From a bacterium (lineage in GTDB: Bacteria; Planctomycetota; UBA1135; UBA2386), in the NCBI GenBank assembly GCA_024743115.1, contig JANSXC010000007.1, forward strand, positions 205,523 through 269,522: a stretch of 64,000 bases of DNA. The letters are read 5' to 3'. A program made the position numbers and the translations under genes. This document shows, in pieces, positions 48,059-56,148 of the stretch (the stretch's first letter is position 1; every line of letters begins with the position of its first letter). The notes beneath the pieces are model-generated. The model was not told where the DNA came from and did no database searches. It saw only the letters and a list, made by a program, of their open reading frames with translations.

Positions 48059-51000
48059 ATGATGCAAACCCCTGTCCAAATCGGGCTTACTGTCCAACTC
48101 GGACTCGTCGCCATACTCGCGACCGTCGCCACGATCGCCACCCCCACGGCCCGCGCCCAGGCGCCGGTTCGCGAACTCACGCGGCCGATGGAGTTCGCCA
48201 CCGGCCAGGATGACAACCTGTACTCGCTGCGGCGGTCGCAGGAGGACATCCATCAGTGGAAGCGCAGTCAGCAGGAGCTCGCCGACGGTGAGTTCGCGTC
48301 CGCGGTCGAACGCCTGCACAAGCTGCTGCAGAACGAGTTCGGCGGCGTCGCTCCGATCGCACCCGGGCGCTTCCAGGGCATGCGGCTCGCGATCGTGACG
48401 ACGCTCGCGAACATGTCACCTAAAGCGCAGCAGGCCTACGAGCAGCTCGTCGCCCGTGAGGCCGGCTACCTGGCCGAGCGGCAACTGCACGAATTGATGC
48501 CCGAGCAGCTCGAGCTGCTGGCCACGCGCTATCCGACTTCGCGGAGTGGGCGCTCTGCGCGCATCCATCTCGGCGACGTCGCGCTCGAGACGGGCAACGG
48601 CGCCGCCGCGATCGGTCACTATCGGCGCGCGCTCGACGCGTGCGCGATCGGCTCGACCGCCGAACGCACGGTCGTCGATCGCATGCTCGCGGCCCGCACG
48701 CTCATCGACCCGCGCACGGCGCGCGCCGCGGCCGGCGAAGCCCGCCTCGAGAGTGCCGCGAGCGCGGTCCTGGACGTCCTGCCCCCGAGCGGCGACCCGA
48801 CCGGTCACACCGCAATCGGCGGCGGCAGTGACGGCCGCACGCCGATGAGCTCGCCCGCCGGTCGCCCCGTGCGCCGCGGCGCCGAGGCAGTCTACGCCAA
48901 CGGCTTCCAGAACCATGACAGCGGCACGTTCGCGATGCACGTCGTCGGCGACCTCGATGGGCTCTACGTCAACACCGGCCGCCAGGTGCTCGCCTTCGAC
49001 CCGCTGCGGAACGAAAAGACCTGGGCGACGGTGCCGTTCGTCGGCGACGAGGACGACACGCCGCAGTACCGCGGCCGGCGCCGCGGCTGGCGCAGCCGCC
49101 GGCGACCGAGCTCGAGCGGCATCAACCACGACATGGTGCTCGCGGCCGCGACCAGCCGCGATCTCGTCGTCGCGGCGGTGCAGGTCCCCGAACGCTCGGC
49201 GAACGTCGACTTCCACAACAACTTCCGGATCCTGTCGAAGATCCCCCGGCGCCGCCTGTTCGCGTTCTCGCGCACGACCGGCAAGATCGCCTGGGGCCAC
49301 TTCGACGGCCTCGACGGCCCGCTCACGCGGCGCTTCCGCGGCCACGACGCGTGCGGCCCGCCGCTGATCGTCGAGGACACGATCTACGTGCCGATCCACG
49401 ATCGCTCGGGTGCGATCGCGTTCTCGATCGCGGCCTACGACCTGCGGACCGGCGACCCGAAGTGGCGGCGCCTCGTCTGCAGCAGTCAGCAGGAGGTCAA
49501 CATGTTCGGCAACGCGCGGATGGAGTTCGCGGCGTCGCCGCTCGCGATCAGCGACGGCGTGCTCTACGGCGCGAGCAACCTCGGTGTCGCATTCGCCGTC
49601 GACGCCGCGGACGGCCAGACGCGCTGGGTGACGTCGCACGACGTCGTCGAGATGCCCGCCGCCAGCCTGCGCGGCCAGCAGGAACGCACGGTCTACTTCA
49701 TGAACAACGCGCCGGTCGTCAACGCGGGCGTCGTGTGCATGACGCCGCTCGACTCACCACACGTGCTCGGCATCGACGCGGAGACTGGCCGGATGCTGTG
49801 GCGCGTGCGCTATCAGGCGCCGATCAACGGCCATGAGCACGACTTGCGCTGGCTCGCGGGCGCACTCGACGACGAGTTCATCCTGACGGGCCGCGGCGCG
49901 ATCGCGGTCAAGGCCCGGCCGGAAGGCACGCTCAACCAGCGCGCGGTGGTCCGCCAGCTCGTCTCGCCGGAGATGTTCCGCCGCGGCCGCGCCGAAGGCA
50001 CCGCGGGTCGCCCGGCAATCACCAACGAACATCTCTGGGTCGGTCGTCGCGGGGTCATCACCGCGTTCGACCGCGCCGGCAACCCGATCGCGCGCGGGCA
50101 GGAGATCACCGACAACGAATACACCGGCGGCAACCTCGTCTTCGTCGACGGGCTCGTGACCTCGCTGCGTTACGGCGGGTTCGAGATGTTCTACGACCGC
50201 AGCGCCGTGCTGTCGGATGTCGAAGACCGCTATCGCCGCGCCCCCGACGATCCGGCGGCGATCCTGCGCTACGCGACGCTCAAGGCCGCACTGCTGCCCG
50301 ACAGCGCGACGCCGACCGAACGTAACACGGTCACCGACCTCTACCGCGAGGGCCTCGTGGCATGCCAGCGTCGCGGCCTCGCGCGCACGCATCCGGTGCG
50401 TCGCGCACTGCAACGCGAACTCTACGATCAGGCCAGCGCCGCCGCGCGCGCCGCCGTCCGTCGCGGCACCCGCGACGCACTCGAGCTGCTCGCCGAAGCC
50501 CGCGAGACCGCACCCGACATCACGAAGTGGATCGCGATGCAACAGCTCGTGCTGGCGCAGTGCGCGACCTACCCACGCAAGCTCAGGACCGAACTCGACC
50601 GCCTCGAACGCGAAGCCGCGGGTGAGCTGCTGCCGCTGCCGGGCGGTCCACAGCCCGTACGCGCCTACGTGCTCTACCGCCGCGCCCGCCTGGCCGGCAC
50701 CGAACCCCCGCAGGCCGTGGCGCACTGGCAGGACCTGCTCGAGAACTACGCCGACGCGACGTTCGCCGGCACGAGCGCCCGCGATCATGCGACCCGAGCA
50801 ATCGCGGATCTGATCCGGCGCCACGGCGAGTCCTGCTACGCCGCGATCGCCACCCGCGCCAGCGCAGCCCTCAGCGACGCCGGGGACGATCCCGAAGCGC
50901 TCCGGGCCGTGAGCACGCGCTACCCCAACAGTCAGGCGGCGACGACGGCGCGCACGCGCATGCTGGACCGCTCGGTCGCGCGCGGCGAACTCGGCATCGC

Positions 51001-52534
51001 TTGCGACGTGCTGGCCCAGGACCTCGCGCGCGACGCGCAGCAGCCGCGCATCCTGCGGCGCGTGCTCGTGGCCGCGCAGAAGCGCGGCAACCTCGGCCTC
51101 GCCCGAGCGCTCGCCGACATGCTCGCGGCCCACGCCGACGTGACCTCCGACTGGCCGGAGGACGGTGGTCGCACGTACGGCGCCGTGCTCGCGGAACTCG
51201 CGCCGAAGCTGCAGCCGTCACCGAGCCGCAACCGTCTCGGCCTGCCGCTGCACGAGATCGCGCGCATCAAACCGCGCACACCACGGGAATCGTTCCGCCT
51301 CGTCGCGACGATCGCGGCCGAGGGCTTCACGCGCCCCGCGGACACGCCGCTGTTCGCGGTCGCCGGCGCCGACCTGCTCGCGATCGACGTGCATCAGCCG
51401 GGCAGCAAGCCGATCCTGTTCTCGCACCCGGTGCAGTTCCTCGAACACATCGTGCTCTGCGGCACGACGCTGATCGTCCCCGACCTCGAACGCGTGTTCG
51501 CGATCGACTACCGCACCGGCGCGCTGCGCTGGCAGCTCGAAGAGACCGACGGTCAGCTGCTCGACGGTCTCGGGGTGCAGCAAGGCGTGTTCCACGTCGC
51601 GGCGCAACCCGGCAACGGCGAGGGTGCGGCGCGCTTCTACGGCATCGAGCCTTCGAGCGGCCGGGTTCTGTTCTCGCGCACGCTGCCCGGCGATCGCCTG
51701 CGCCCGGTGCCGAAACCGATCGGCGATCAATTGCTCGTCATCCAGGCCGACGCCGAGAGCAACCTGCAACTGCTGCGCCTCGACCCGCTGTCGGGCAAGA
51801 CCTTGCGAACGATCACGCCGAAGCAGCAGTTCCCCGAAGCGCGCGGCATCGCGACGCGCATCTATCCGCAGGGCGTGCTCGGCGACGAGCAGCGCATCTA
51901 CCTGCCGATCGACTCCGGCGACCAGCCGAAACTCGTCGCGGTCGACAACCGTGGCGAGACCGCATGGAGCTGGTCCGGCAAGAGCGGGCGCCGCCTGCTC
52001 ATGGCCGCGCTGCTCGACGATCGCATCGTGATCGTCCAGGGTGCCGACACGCAGGAAGGCTGGGTCACGATCCTGCGCGCGAGCACGGGCGAGAACCTGC
52101 GCAACCTGCCGCTCGGGTACGACATCGATGTGCTCAACTGGCAGCGCAGCTTCACGGCGACTCCGGCCCCGCCGGCCCTGCTGCTCTCCGATCTCAGCAG
52201 CCCCGACGGCCGCGAACGGCGCTTCTACTGCATCGGTATCGCGGCAGGCATGCCGAGCTTCGTCGAATCGCTGAGCGCCGGCCTCGACGAAGTCGAGCGC
52301 CGACCGCAGTTCGGCGAGAACTTCGTCACGTTCGGCGTGCGGCCCAACCGCGGCGGCCCGTTCCGGCTCTATTCGCTCGAATTGGACAAGCGCCGGGGCG
52401 CATTGCCCGATGGCCAGAAATACCGTCCGCTGCGACTCGACGCGACCTATGCGCTGAGTGCCGTAGGGCCTTACACTGTGATCTGTTGCGCCGAGTATCT
52501 GGTCGTATTGGGCCCCGAGGACACCAACCGTTGA
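48059..52534 (+). CDS. Giant exported PQQ-like double beta-propeller/TPR protein
   Basis: About 1491 residues from ATG 48059 (GTG 48056 and ATG 48062 are alternatives). A signal peptide (8-35, cut near ARAQ) is followed by a TPR-like helical part (60-200), a first PQQ-like propeller (270-600; e.g. GVLYGASNLGVAFAVDAADG, HVLGIDAETGRMLWRVRY), a second helical part (660-1080), and a second propeller (1090-1480; TTLIVPDLERVFAIDYRTGA, ALRWQLEE). PQQ-type repeats in BamB-like proteins are structural, and no quinone or metal ligand set for a dehydrogenase was seen. It is likely a periplasmic scaffold. It ends 10 bases before the next gene. Confidence 0.85.
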   Translation: MMQTPVQIGLTVQLGLVAILATVATIATPTARAQAPVRELTRPMEFATGQDDNLYSLRRSQEDIHQWKRSQQELADGEFASAVERLHKLLQNEFGGVAPIAPGRFQGMRLAIVTTLANMSPKAQQAYEQLVAREAGYLAERQLHELMPEQLELLATRYPTSRSGRSARIHLGDVALETGNGAAAIGHYRRALDACAIGSTAERTVVDRMLAARTLIDPRTARAAAGEARLESAASAVLDVLPPSGDPTGHTAIGGGSDGRTPMSSPAGRPVRRGAEAVYANGFQNHDSGTFAMHVVGDLDGLYVNTGRQVLAFDPLRNEKTWATVPFVGDEDDTPQYRGRRRGWRSRRRPSSSGINHDMVLAAATSRDLVVAAVQVPERSANVDFHNNFRILSKIPRRRLFAFSRTTGKIAWGHFDGLDGPLTRRFRGHDACGPPLIVEDTIYVPIHDRSGAIAFSIAAYDLRTGDPKWRRLVCSSQQEVNMFGNARMEFAASPLAISDGVLYGASNLGVAFAVDAADGQTRWVTSHDVVEMPAASLRGQQERTVYFMNNAPVVNAGVVCMTPLDSPHVLGIDAETGRMLWRVRYQAPINGHEHDLRWLAGALDDEFILTGRGAIAVKARPEGTLNQRAVVRQLVSPEMFRRGRAEGTAGRPAITNEHLWVGRRGVITAFDRAGNPIARGQEITDNEYTGGNLVFVDGLVTSLRYGGFEMFYDRSAVLSDVEDRYRRAPDDPAAILRYATLKAALLPDSATPTERNTVTDLYREGLVACQRRGLARTHPVRRALQRELYDQASAAARAAVRRGTRDALELLAEARETAPDITKWIAMQQLVLAQCATYPRKLRTELDRLEREAAGELLPLPGGPQPVRAYVLYRRARLAGTEPPQAVAHWQDLLENYADATFAGTSARDHATRAIADLIRRHGESCYAAIATRASAALSDAGDDPEALRAVSTRYPNSQAATTARTRMLDRSVARGELGIACDVLAQDLARDAQQPRILRRVLVAAQKRGNLGLARALADMLAAHADVTSDWPEDGGRTYGAVLAELAPKLQPSPSRNRLGLPLHEIARIKPRTPRESFRLVATIAAEGFTRPADTPLFAVAGADLLAIDVHQPGSKPILFSHPVQFLEHIVLCGTTLIVPDLERVFAIDYRTGALRWQLEETDGQLLDGLGVQQGVFHVAAQPGNGEGAARFYGIEPSSGRVLFSRTLPGDRLRPVPKPIGDQLLVIQADAESNLQLLRLDPLSGKTLRTITPKQQFPEARGIATRIYPQGVLGDEQRIYLPIDSGDQPKLVAVDNRGETAWSWSGKSGRRLLMAALLDDRIVIVQGADTQEGWVTILRASTGENLRNLPLGYDIDVLNWQRSFTATPAPPALLLSDLSSPDGRERRFYCIGIAAGMPSFVESLSAGLDEVERRPQFGENFVTFGVRPNRGGPFRLYSLELDKRRGALPDGQKYRPLRLDATYALSAVGPYTVICCAEYLVVLGPEDTNR

Positions 52535-52544
52535 ACCTGAGCCG

Positions 52545-53708
52545 ATGAACTTGCCCAAGATCCTTTCCCAGATCCGCCCGTTCGCCGCGGCCCTGTTGCT
52601 GCTGGCCACGCTCGTGACCCTCGTCGGCGGCCCGGCCGCGCGGGCCCAGGAGATCCTGCGCCGCGGCTCCAGCAACGACGCACTGATCGATCAGCGGCTG
52701 CGCGACGCGGTCAAGCGCGGCCTCGACTGGCTGCAGGCCAACCAGCACAAGGACGGCTACTGGCCCGAGCTCGTCGGCTACAAGCTCAACACCGACTACG
52801 AGACGCTCGATCCCAACCCGATGCCGCACGTCGGCGTCAGCGCGCTGGCGCTCATGAGCTTCCTCGCGGGCGGCCACCTGCCGAACCGCGGCGAGTACGG
52901 TACGACGGTACGCTCGGGTCTCGACTTCGTGCTGTCGTGCGCCAAGGACGACGGCCAGATCACCGAGAACGGCACGCGCATGTACAGCCATGCGTTCGCG
53001 ACGCTGTTCCTCGCGGAGATCTACGGCATGGTCGACCGCCCCGAGGTGAAGCGGCGCCTGCAGCGCGCGGTCGACCTCATCGTCGACTCGCAGAACGCCG
53101 AAGGTGGTTGGCGTTACCGACCGTTCGCGCGCGAGTCGGACATGTCGATCACGGTCTGCCAGGTGCTCGCGCTGCGCTCGGCGCGCAACGTCGGCATCCA
53201 CGTGCCGATCACGACGATCCGCAACGCGCAGAACTACGTCTACCGCTCCGCGGTGCGCAGCAACGACCGCACCTACCACTTCTACGGCCGCGGCCGCTAC
53301 GGCGACGAGGGCGGCAGCTTCCGCTACCAGAACCGCGACCAGACGCGCGCGACGTTCCCGCTCACGGCCGCGGGCATCACGACGCTCTACGCTGCCGGCG
53401 AGTACGACAGCAAGATCATCCGCGATGCGCTCGACTATCTCGATCGCCGCTACGCCGCGTTCAGCGACGACTGGGAAGGCCACTACTTCTTCTACTACGG
53501 CCACTACTACGCCGTGCAGGCCTACTACATCACGGGCGACCCGAAATGGACGCGCTACTTCCGCGAGATCAAGGCGCGCCTGCTGCGCATGCAGCGGCCC
53601 GACGGCAGCTGGCCGTGCCGCGCCGGCCCGGGACGCGCGTTCAGCACGGCCGTCGCCACGCTGATCCTGCAGATCCCGATGCAGTACCTGCCGATCTTCC
53701 AACGCTGA
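52545..53708 (+). CDS. Exported terpenoid-cyclase-fold (prenyltransferase/squalene-oxidase repeat) protein
   Basis: A 387-residue protein with a signal peptide (FAAALLLLATLVTLVGGPAA, cut near ARAQ). The mature part shows alpha/alpha-barrel repeats typical of the terpenoid cyclase/prenyltransferase superfamily: LDWLQANQHKDGYWPE, VDLIVDSQNAEGGWRYRP, RLLRMQRPDGSWP. The cyclase DxDD acid motif was not found. Being exported and lacking it, the protein is more likely a binding or structural relative than an isoprenoid enzyme. Similar proteins recur in planctomycetal MoxR clusters in my recollection. It is coupled to the preceding gene by a 10-base gap. Confidence 0.82.
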   Translation: MNLPKILSQIRPFAAALLLLATLVTLVGGPAARAQEILRRGSSNDALIDQRLRDAVKRGLDWLQANQHKDGYWPELVGYKLNTDYETLDPNPMPHVGVSALALMSFLAGGHLPNRGEYGTTVRSGLDFVLSCAKDDGQITENGTRMYSHAFATLFLAEIYGMVDRPEVKRRLQRAVDLIVDSQNAEGGWRYRPFARESDMSITVCQVLALRSARNVGIHVPITTIRNAQNYVYRSAVRSNDRTYHFYGRGRYGDEGGSFRYQNRDQTRATFPLTAAGITTLYAAGEYDSKIIRDALDYLDRRYAAFSDDWEGHYFFYYGHYYAVQAYYITGDPKWTRYFREIKARLLRMQRPDGSWPCRAGPGRAFSTAVATLILQIPMQYLPIFQR

Positions 53709-53732
53709 TGCGTAGCGGCTCCCCCTCTCCCA

Positions 53733-53760
53733 CCCGCCGCTGGCGGGCGCGCCCCGCCAG
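53733..53760 (+). promoter_or_regulatory. Two mutually exclusive hairpins between operon genes
   Basis: CCCGCC (53733-53738) can pair with GGCGGG (53742-53747) over a GCT loop. The same strand segment, CTGGCGGG (53740-53747), can instead pair with CCCGCCAG (53753-53760) over CGCGC. The shared middle arm gives an attenuator-like switch in the 79-base gap before the DUF4175-like gene. Function is inferred. Confidence 0.5.
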
Positions 53761-53787
53761 GGCGCTCAAAGCGACAGCCAGATCCAC

Positions 53788-56148
53788 GTGAGTTCCGAAC
53801 CCTCGACCGCCACGCCGTCCAGCCCGGACGAAGCCCGGCAAACGTTCGCCCGCGCGATCGAGCCCCTGCTCGGCCGCCAGCTCGACCGCCTGCGGCGCCG
53901 CTACCTGTTCCACGGGCTCGGCTACGTGCTGCTGCTGCCCGCACTCGCAATCGGGCTGTTCTTCGCGCTCGACCACTCGCTGCGCCTGCCGGTCGCGGTC
54001 CGGCTGCTGCACACCGCGGCCGTGCTAGCGATCGCAGGCTACGCAATCGCGCGGTTCGTCGTGTATCCGCTGTCGCAGCGGTTCTCGACGCTCGACGTCG
54101 CGCAGGCGCTCGAGCGCGCGTTCCCCGAACTGCACCAACGCCTCGTCTCCGCGGTCCAACTGCAGCAGCGCGGCGATGTCGACCTGCGGAACCAGTCGAG
54201 CGCGATGATCGATCGCGTCGTCACCGAAGCCGCCGCAGCGGCGAACCAACTGCCGTTCGAACGCTTCTTCGACGGCCGCCGGATTCGGCGGGTCGGCGGT
54301 GCGGCGACGGTCGCGATCGCGGCCCTGCTCACGGGCGCGGTAATGGCCCCGACCACCGCGCGCACGTTCCTGCTGCGCCAGCTCGGTTTCCACGCGGAGT
54401 ATCCGCGCCAGACCTACCTGTCGGTGCAGCTGCCGGCAGAGAGCGCCAAGCTGCACCGCGTCGACACCGACGGCAACGCGGACGGCGTCGCGGAGCTGCT
54501 CCTGCCGGCCGGCGGCGAACTACACGTCGTCGTCAGCGTGAACGGCGTCGTGCCGAAGGAAGTGTTCCTCGACCTCACGTCGCTGCGCTCGGACGAGAGC
54601 GGCAACGATCGCCGCACGGGCCGTCGCAGCGTGCCGATGACGCCGCGGCCGAACGATCGCTTCCGGCACGTCTTCCGCAAGCTCTCGGGCGCGTTCGAGT
54701 TCCACGCGCGTGGCGGCGACGACGAGAACGGCGATCTGATCGTGCGCGTGCGCACCGTGCGGCCACCGCAGGTCGCGACGATCCGCGCCAACATCACGCC
54801 CCCCGCCTACACCGGCGTCGACCAGGTCGAGCAGACGGGCGGCGCGGTCGAAGCGCTGATCGGCAGTGAGGTCGAGCTCTTCGTGACGACCACCGCAGCG
54901 GTGCAGAGCGCGACCATGGCATTCCTCGAGAGCGGCCGTCGACTCGACCTCGAACCGACGACCATCCAGGACGACAGCGGCGCGACCCAGGCGTTGCGCA
55001 CGCGCTTCGTCGTGCAAGGCCCCGACCGCTACCAGATCGAACTACGCGGCGGCAATGATCTCGAGAATCCGGATCCGGGCACATACCCGATCAGTGCCCT
55101 CAAGGACTACGCGCCCGTTGGACGTTGGCTCCTGCCCGGCAGCGGCGCCACGCTGCTCGTCAAGGACGCGCTGCTCTGCGTTCGCACCGAGGTCCGCGAT
55201 GACTTCGGCCTCGAACGCGTGACCCTGCGGATCGACCGCGCCGGCGACACGGTCCGCGAAGCCGAACTGCTGACAGCGCCCGCGAACGGCGACCGCGCGC
55301 GCCCCAAGAACGCCGTCGTCACCGAGCTGTTCGAGGTCAAGGACCTGCTCGGCAGCACGGGCGGGGACGGGCTGTCGCTCGCCCTCCAGGTCACGGACAA
55401 CCGCGCACCCGAGGCGGGCACCGTGGAACTGCCGCGCCGCATCGTGCAGATCGTCGACGGCCAGCAGCTCGCCGAAGCGATCACCAAATCGTTCCGGCGG
55501 CTGCGCGAAGAGACCACCCAGGCGCTGGACATCCAAATCGACCGCCGGCTGCGACTTCAGGAACTCGCGGAGCAGGAAAACGTTTCCAACGTCGAGTTCG
55601 CGCAGACGCTGAGCGCCGTCGAGGTCGGCCAGAGTCGCGTGCTGAGCAGCTGCGAGCGACTGCACGACGGCCTGATGAACGCGTTCGACATCCACCTCTG
55701 GAACCGGCTCGATCCGAGCCCCAACGCGTTGCTCGCCGTGGACCTCTACCGTGCGTTCAGCGCGACGCTCGCCGAGCCGCTCGCGCGCGCCCCCGAGTTC
55801 TACCGCGACCTGATCGCGCGGCGTAAGGCCGGCACGCTCGGCGGCATGGAGACCGCGCTCGATCCCATCCTGCAGATGATCGCGCTCGCCGACGACCTGG
55901 CGACGACCAAGGTTCCCGCGGCGGCGCGCACACTCGCCGAGGCGCAGGTCGCCGTCGCGTCCGAGCGCGCCGGCCTGCTCGAGCGCGCGCAGACCGAACA
56001 GCAGCAGATCGCCCTGACGCTGCAACAACTGCTCGACCGATTGGAAGAGTGGAACGACTACCAGGACACGGTGCAGGAGGCGCGCGCACTGCGCGACCGG
56101 CAGCGTGACCTTCAGATGCGCACCGAAGAACTGCGAGGCAAGAAATGA
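53788..56148 (+). CDS. Large membrane protein, DUF4175-like
   Basis: A 786-residue protein from GTG 53788. Helices lie near 43-60, 72-95 and 172-192, then a long exterior region. The pattern (N-terminal helices, a big periplasmic beta-rich part and a helical end followed by a coiled-coil gene) resembles DUF4175-family proteins, whose function is not known. Ig-like stretches (TIRANITPPAYTGVDQVEQT, VRTEVRDDFGLERVTLRID) occupy 300-520, and 560-786 are helical. Its stop overlaps the next gene's ATG (ATGA), so both are translated together and probably form one complex. Assignment is by layout and wording, not by database search. Confidence 0.72.
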   Translation: MSSEPSTATPSSPDEARQTFARAIEPLLGRQLDRLRRRYLFHGLGYVLLLPALAIGLFFALDHSLRLPVAVRLLHTAAVLAIAGYAIARFVVYPLSQRFSTLDVAQALERAFPELHQRLVSAVQLQQRGDVDLRNQSSAMIDRVVTEAAAAANQLPFERFFDGRRIRRVGGAATVAIAALLTGAVMAPTTARTFLLRQLGFHAEYPRQTYLSVQLPAESAKLHRVDTDGNADGVAELLLPAGGELHVVVSVNGVVPKEVFLDLTSLRSDESGNDRRTGRRSVPMTPRPNDRFRHVFRKLSGAFEFHARGGDDENGDLIVRVRTVRPPQVATIRANITPPAYTGVDQVEQTGGAVEALIGSEVELFVTTTAAVQSATMAFLESGRRLDLEPTTIQDDSGATQALRTRFVVQGPDRYQIELRGGNDLENPDPGTYPISALKDYAPVGRWLLPGSGATLLVKDALLCVRTEVRDDFGLERVTLRIDRAGDTVREAELLTAPANGDRARPKNAVVTELFEVKDLLGSTGGDGLSLALQVTDNRAPEAGTVELPRRIVQIVDGQQLAEAITKSFRRLREETTQALDIQIDRRLRLQELAEQENVSNVEFAQTLSAVEVGQSRVLSSCERLHDGLMNAFDIHLWNRLDPSPNALLAVDLYRAFSATLAEPLARAPEFYRDLIARRKAGTLGGMETALDPILQMIALADDLATTKVPAAARTLAEAQVAVASERAGLLERAQTEQQQIALTLQQLLDRLEEWNDYQDTVQEARALRDRQRDLQMRTEELRGKK

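Noticed and set aside
48059..52534. Annotation as a quinoprotein dehydrogenase
   Set aside because: The propeller repeats are of the structural BamB-like kind and no cofactor or metal ligand set was seen.
52545..53708. Annotation as squalene-hopene cyclase
   Set aside because: The protein is about half the length of a cyclase, has a signal peptide and lacks the DxDD acid motif.
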